Shown in pieces: positions 13,400 to 13,944 of a stretch of DNA of 13,944 nt. The notes under the pieces were generated by a model. The model had not been told where the DNA came from and searched no databases. It worked only from the letters and a program-made list of their open reading frames with translations. This DNA is from Dehalococcoidia bacterium (lineage in GTDB: Bacteria; Chloroflexota; Dehalococcoidia; UBA1151; UBA1328), in contig JASLNQ010000003.1 of assembly GCA_030745955.1 (NCBI GenBank), positions 7,266 to 21,209 of the forward strand. The letters run 5' to 3'. Position 1 is the stretch's first letter; every line of letters begins with the position of its first letter. The position numbers and the translations under genes are program-made.

Positions 13400-13423
13400 G
13401 TGCCGTCGGCACGTTTACTGGAG
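13400..13423 (+). repeat. Hairpin repeat unit after the SDR gene
   Basis: GTGCC-GTC-GGCAC (13400-13412) is followed by GTTTACTGGAG (13413-13423), one base longer than other copies. It starts at the base right after the SDR TAG. The downstream tail is too diverged to recognise. It sits between two plus-strand genes. Confidence 0.75.
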
Positions 13424-13497
13424 GCAAGAGGGTGGTCTTCGACGGGGTTGGGTTGAACTCCCCGTACGGACAGTGACGAACTGGAAGGTGAACCGAA

Positions 13498-13944
13498 ATG
13501 CGAATTGATCCCGCAGGCGCGGATCCGAAAATGATTAGTGGCGTGGCTGATTTCACCGGCATGCGGGTGCTGGAGGTCGGCAGCGGCGACGGTCGTATGA
13601 CGTCGATGCTGTCGGACAGGGCGAACAGCGTGCTTTCTATCGACCCTGACGAAGACGCGATCGCGCGTGCCGTCGAGCGAGGGGCCGAATCAGGGCAGGG
13701 CAACGTCGAGTACATGGTTGCCGATGTTTGCACGATCAAGCTACGGCCGGGTGAGTTCGATGCTGTCTTCCTTGCGATGTCGCTCTGATGAATTCCTTCT
13801 GAGGGCGTCGGCGACGCCCTGGGCAATATCCACGGGTCCCTGCGGGTGGGCGGACTGCTCGTCGATGTCCACCCGGTGGCACGACACAGGACGCTACAGC
13901 TTGAAGTGTCGGGAACGTGGGTCGATATAGGTGCGGTCGAGAGG
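13498..13944 (+). CDS. Methyltransferase with two in-frame TGA codons, candidate Sec-Sec selenoprotein, cut by window end
   Basis: ATG 13498 has AAGGTG 7 bases upstream. The first 96 residues are a class I SAM-methyltransferase N-terminus: motif I VLEVGSGDG (24-32), acidic residue in LSIDPDEDA (D49), NVEYMVADVC and FDAVFLAMSL. Then come two adjacent TGA codons (13786-13791). The same frame continues with IPSEGVGDALGNIHGSLRVG, then GLLVDVHPVA, and stays open to the window end for 51 codons. These are the next helix and strand of the fold (the LRxGG turn), so coding resumes without a net shift. An 8-bp hairpin follows at the distance of a bacterial SECIS. I annotate both TGAs as probable selenocysteine (U97, U98). 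Alternatives: a pseudogene, or a 1-base insertion plus a nearby 1-base deletion, which would read SLDEFPSEG with the same length. TGA ends several neighbouring genes, so genome-wide TGA reassignment is not the explanation. Confidence 0.6.
13802..13820 (+). promoter_or_regulatory. Candidate bacterial SECIS hairpin
   Basis: AGGGCGTC (13802-13809) pairs perfectly with GACGCCCT (13813-13820) around a three-base loop GGC (13810-13812). Between the second TGA and the loop there are 18 bases, and 21 from the first TGA. Bacterial SECIS elements are a stem with a small apical loop, a G in its first two positions, about 16-37 bases after the UGA; this fits. The stem lies inside codons for EGVGDAL. No T-run follows, so it is not a terminator. 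Confidence 0.55.

Noticed and set aside
5898..13423. Hairpin units as ordinary rho-independent terminators
   Set aside because: The stem is only 5 bp and is followed by three or four T and then an invariant CTGAG; conservation beyond the T-run and covariation point to a different or additional role.
13786..13791. Genome-wide reassignment of TGA to Trp or Gly
   Set aside because: TGA ends several intact neighbouring genes at normal family lengths, including tupB, tupC and the CDF gene.
13802..13820. Hairpin as a transcription terminator of a truncated methyltransferase
   Set aside because: No T-run follows, and the coding frame continues through and beyond it.
13667..13930. Alternative +1 frame continuing the methyltransferase
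   Set aside because: After the TGA pair this frame reads RSDEFLLRASATPW and lacks the fold's next elements, while the original frame supplies them; a single frameshift does not explain the gene.

Overview
This is a GC-rich bacterial chromosomal window with short intergenic gaps, ATG/GTG/TTG starts and no tRNA, rRNA, CRISPR array, transposase or phage gene that I can see. The gene mix (stand-alone amidohydrolase, sugar-phosphate isomerase-like, cupin, VOC and SDR genes, with an lpdA of the GLGGVCLNWGC type) suggests a Chloroflexota-like (Dehalococcoidia/SAR202-type) genome. That placement is a low-confidence inference from gene content.

Layout. Bases 1-3618 (minus strand) are a compact operon, tupA-tupB-tupC-moeA: a tungstate ABC importer followed by the molybdopterin molybdenumtransferase that inserts Mo or W into the cofactor. 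The window cuts moeA, which has an unusual His-rich N-terminus. A divergent promoter region separates tupA from a small two-helix membrane protein (3857-4198). A complete dihydrolipoamide dehydrogenase follows (4489-5898). Bases 6127-7690 (minus) hold a GNAT acetyltransferase downstream of a CDF zinc-type exporter with His-rich tails. Bases 7930-9176 (plus) hold a methyltransferase and a cupin. Bases 9220-12372 (minus) hold a TPR protein coupled to a VOC protein, then an amidohydrolase and a sugar-phosphate isomerase-like TIM barrel. Bases 12539-13944 (plus) hold an SDR oxidoreductase and a second methyltransferase cut by the window end.

Two things stand out. (1) The last methyltransferase is interrupted by two adjacent in-frame TGA codons (13786-13791). 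The same frame then resumes typical methyltransferase sequence, and an 8-bp perfect hairpin with a GGC loop lies 18 nt after the second TGA, as expected for a bacterial SECIS element. I read this as a candidate selenoprotein with a tandem Sec-Sec pair; compensating frameshift errors are the main alternative. (2) From lpdA onward, five intergenic sites carry a same-orientation repeat. It is a 23-nt hairpin unit (GTGCC, 3-nt loop, GGCAC, then GTTTTCTGAG) that occurs singly or as exact 23-nt tandems, often followed by a GT-rich tail of about 45 nt. Some copies have the stem changed to GTCGC/GCGAC on both arms, which points to selection on pairing. Three copies begin at the stop codon of the preceding gene.

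Overall the window combines metal handling (W/Mo import and insertion, CDF export) with small-molecule metabolism. The intergenic DNA is shaped by a REP-like element family.
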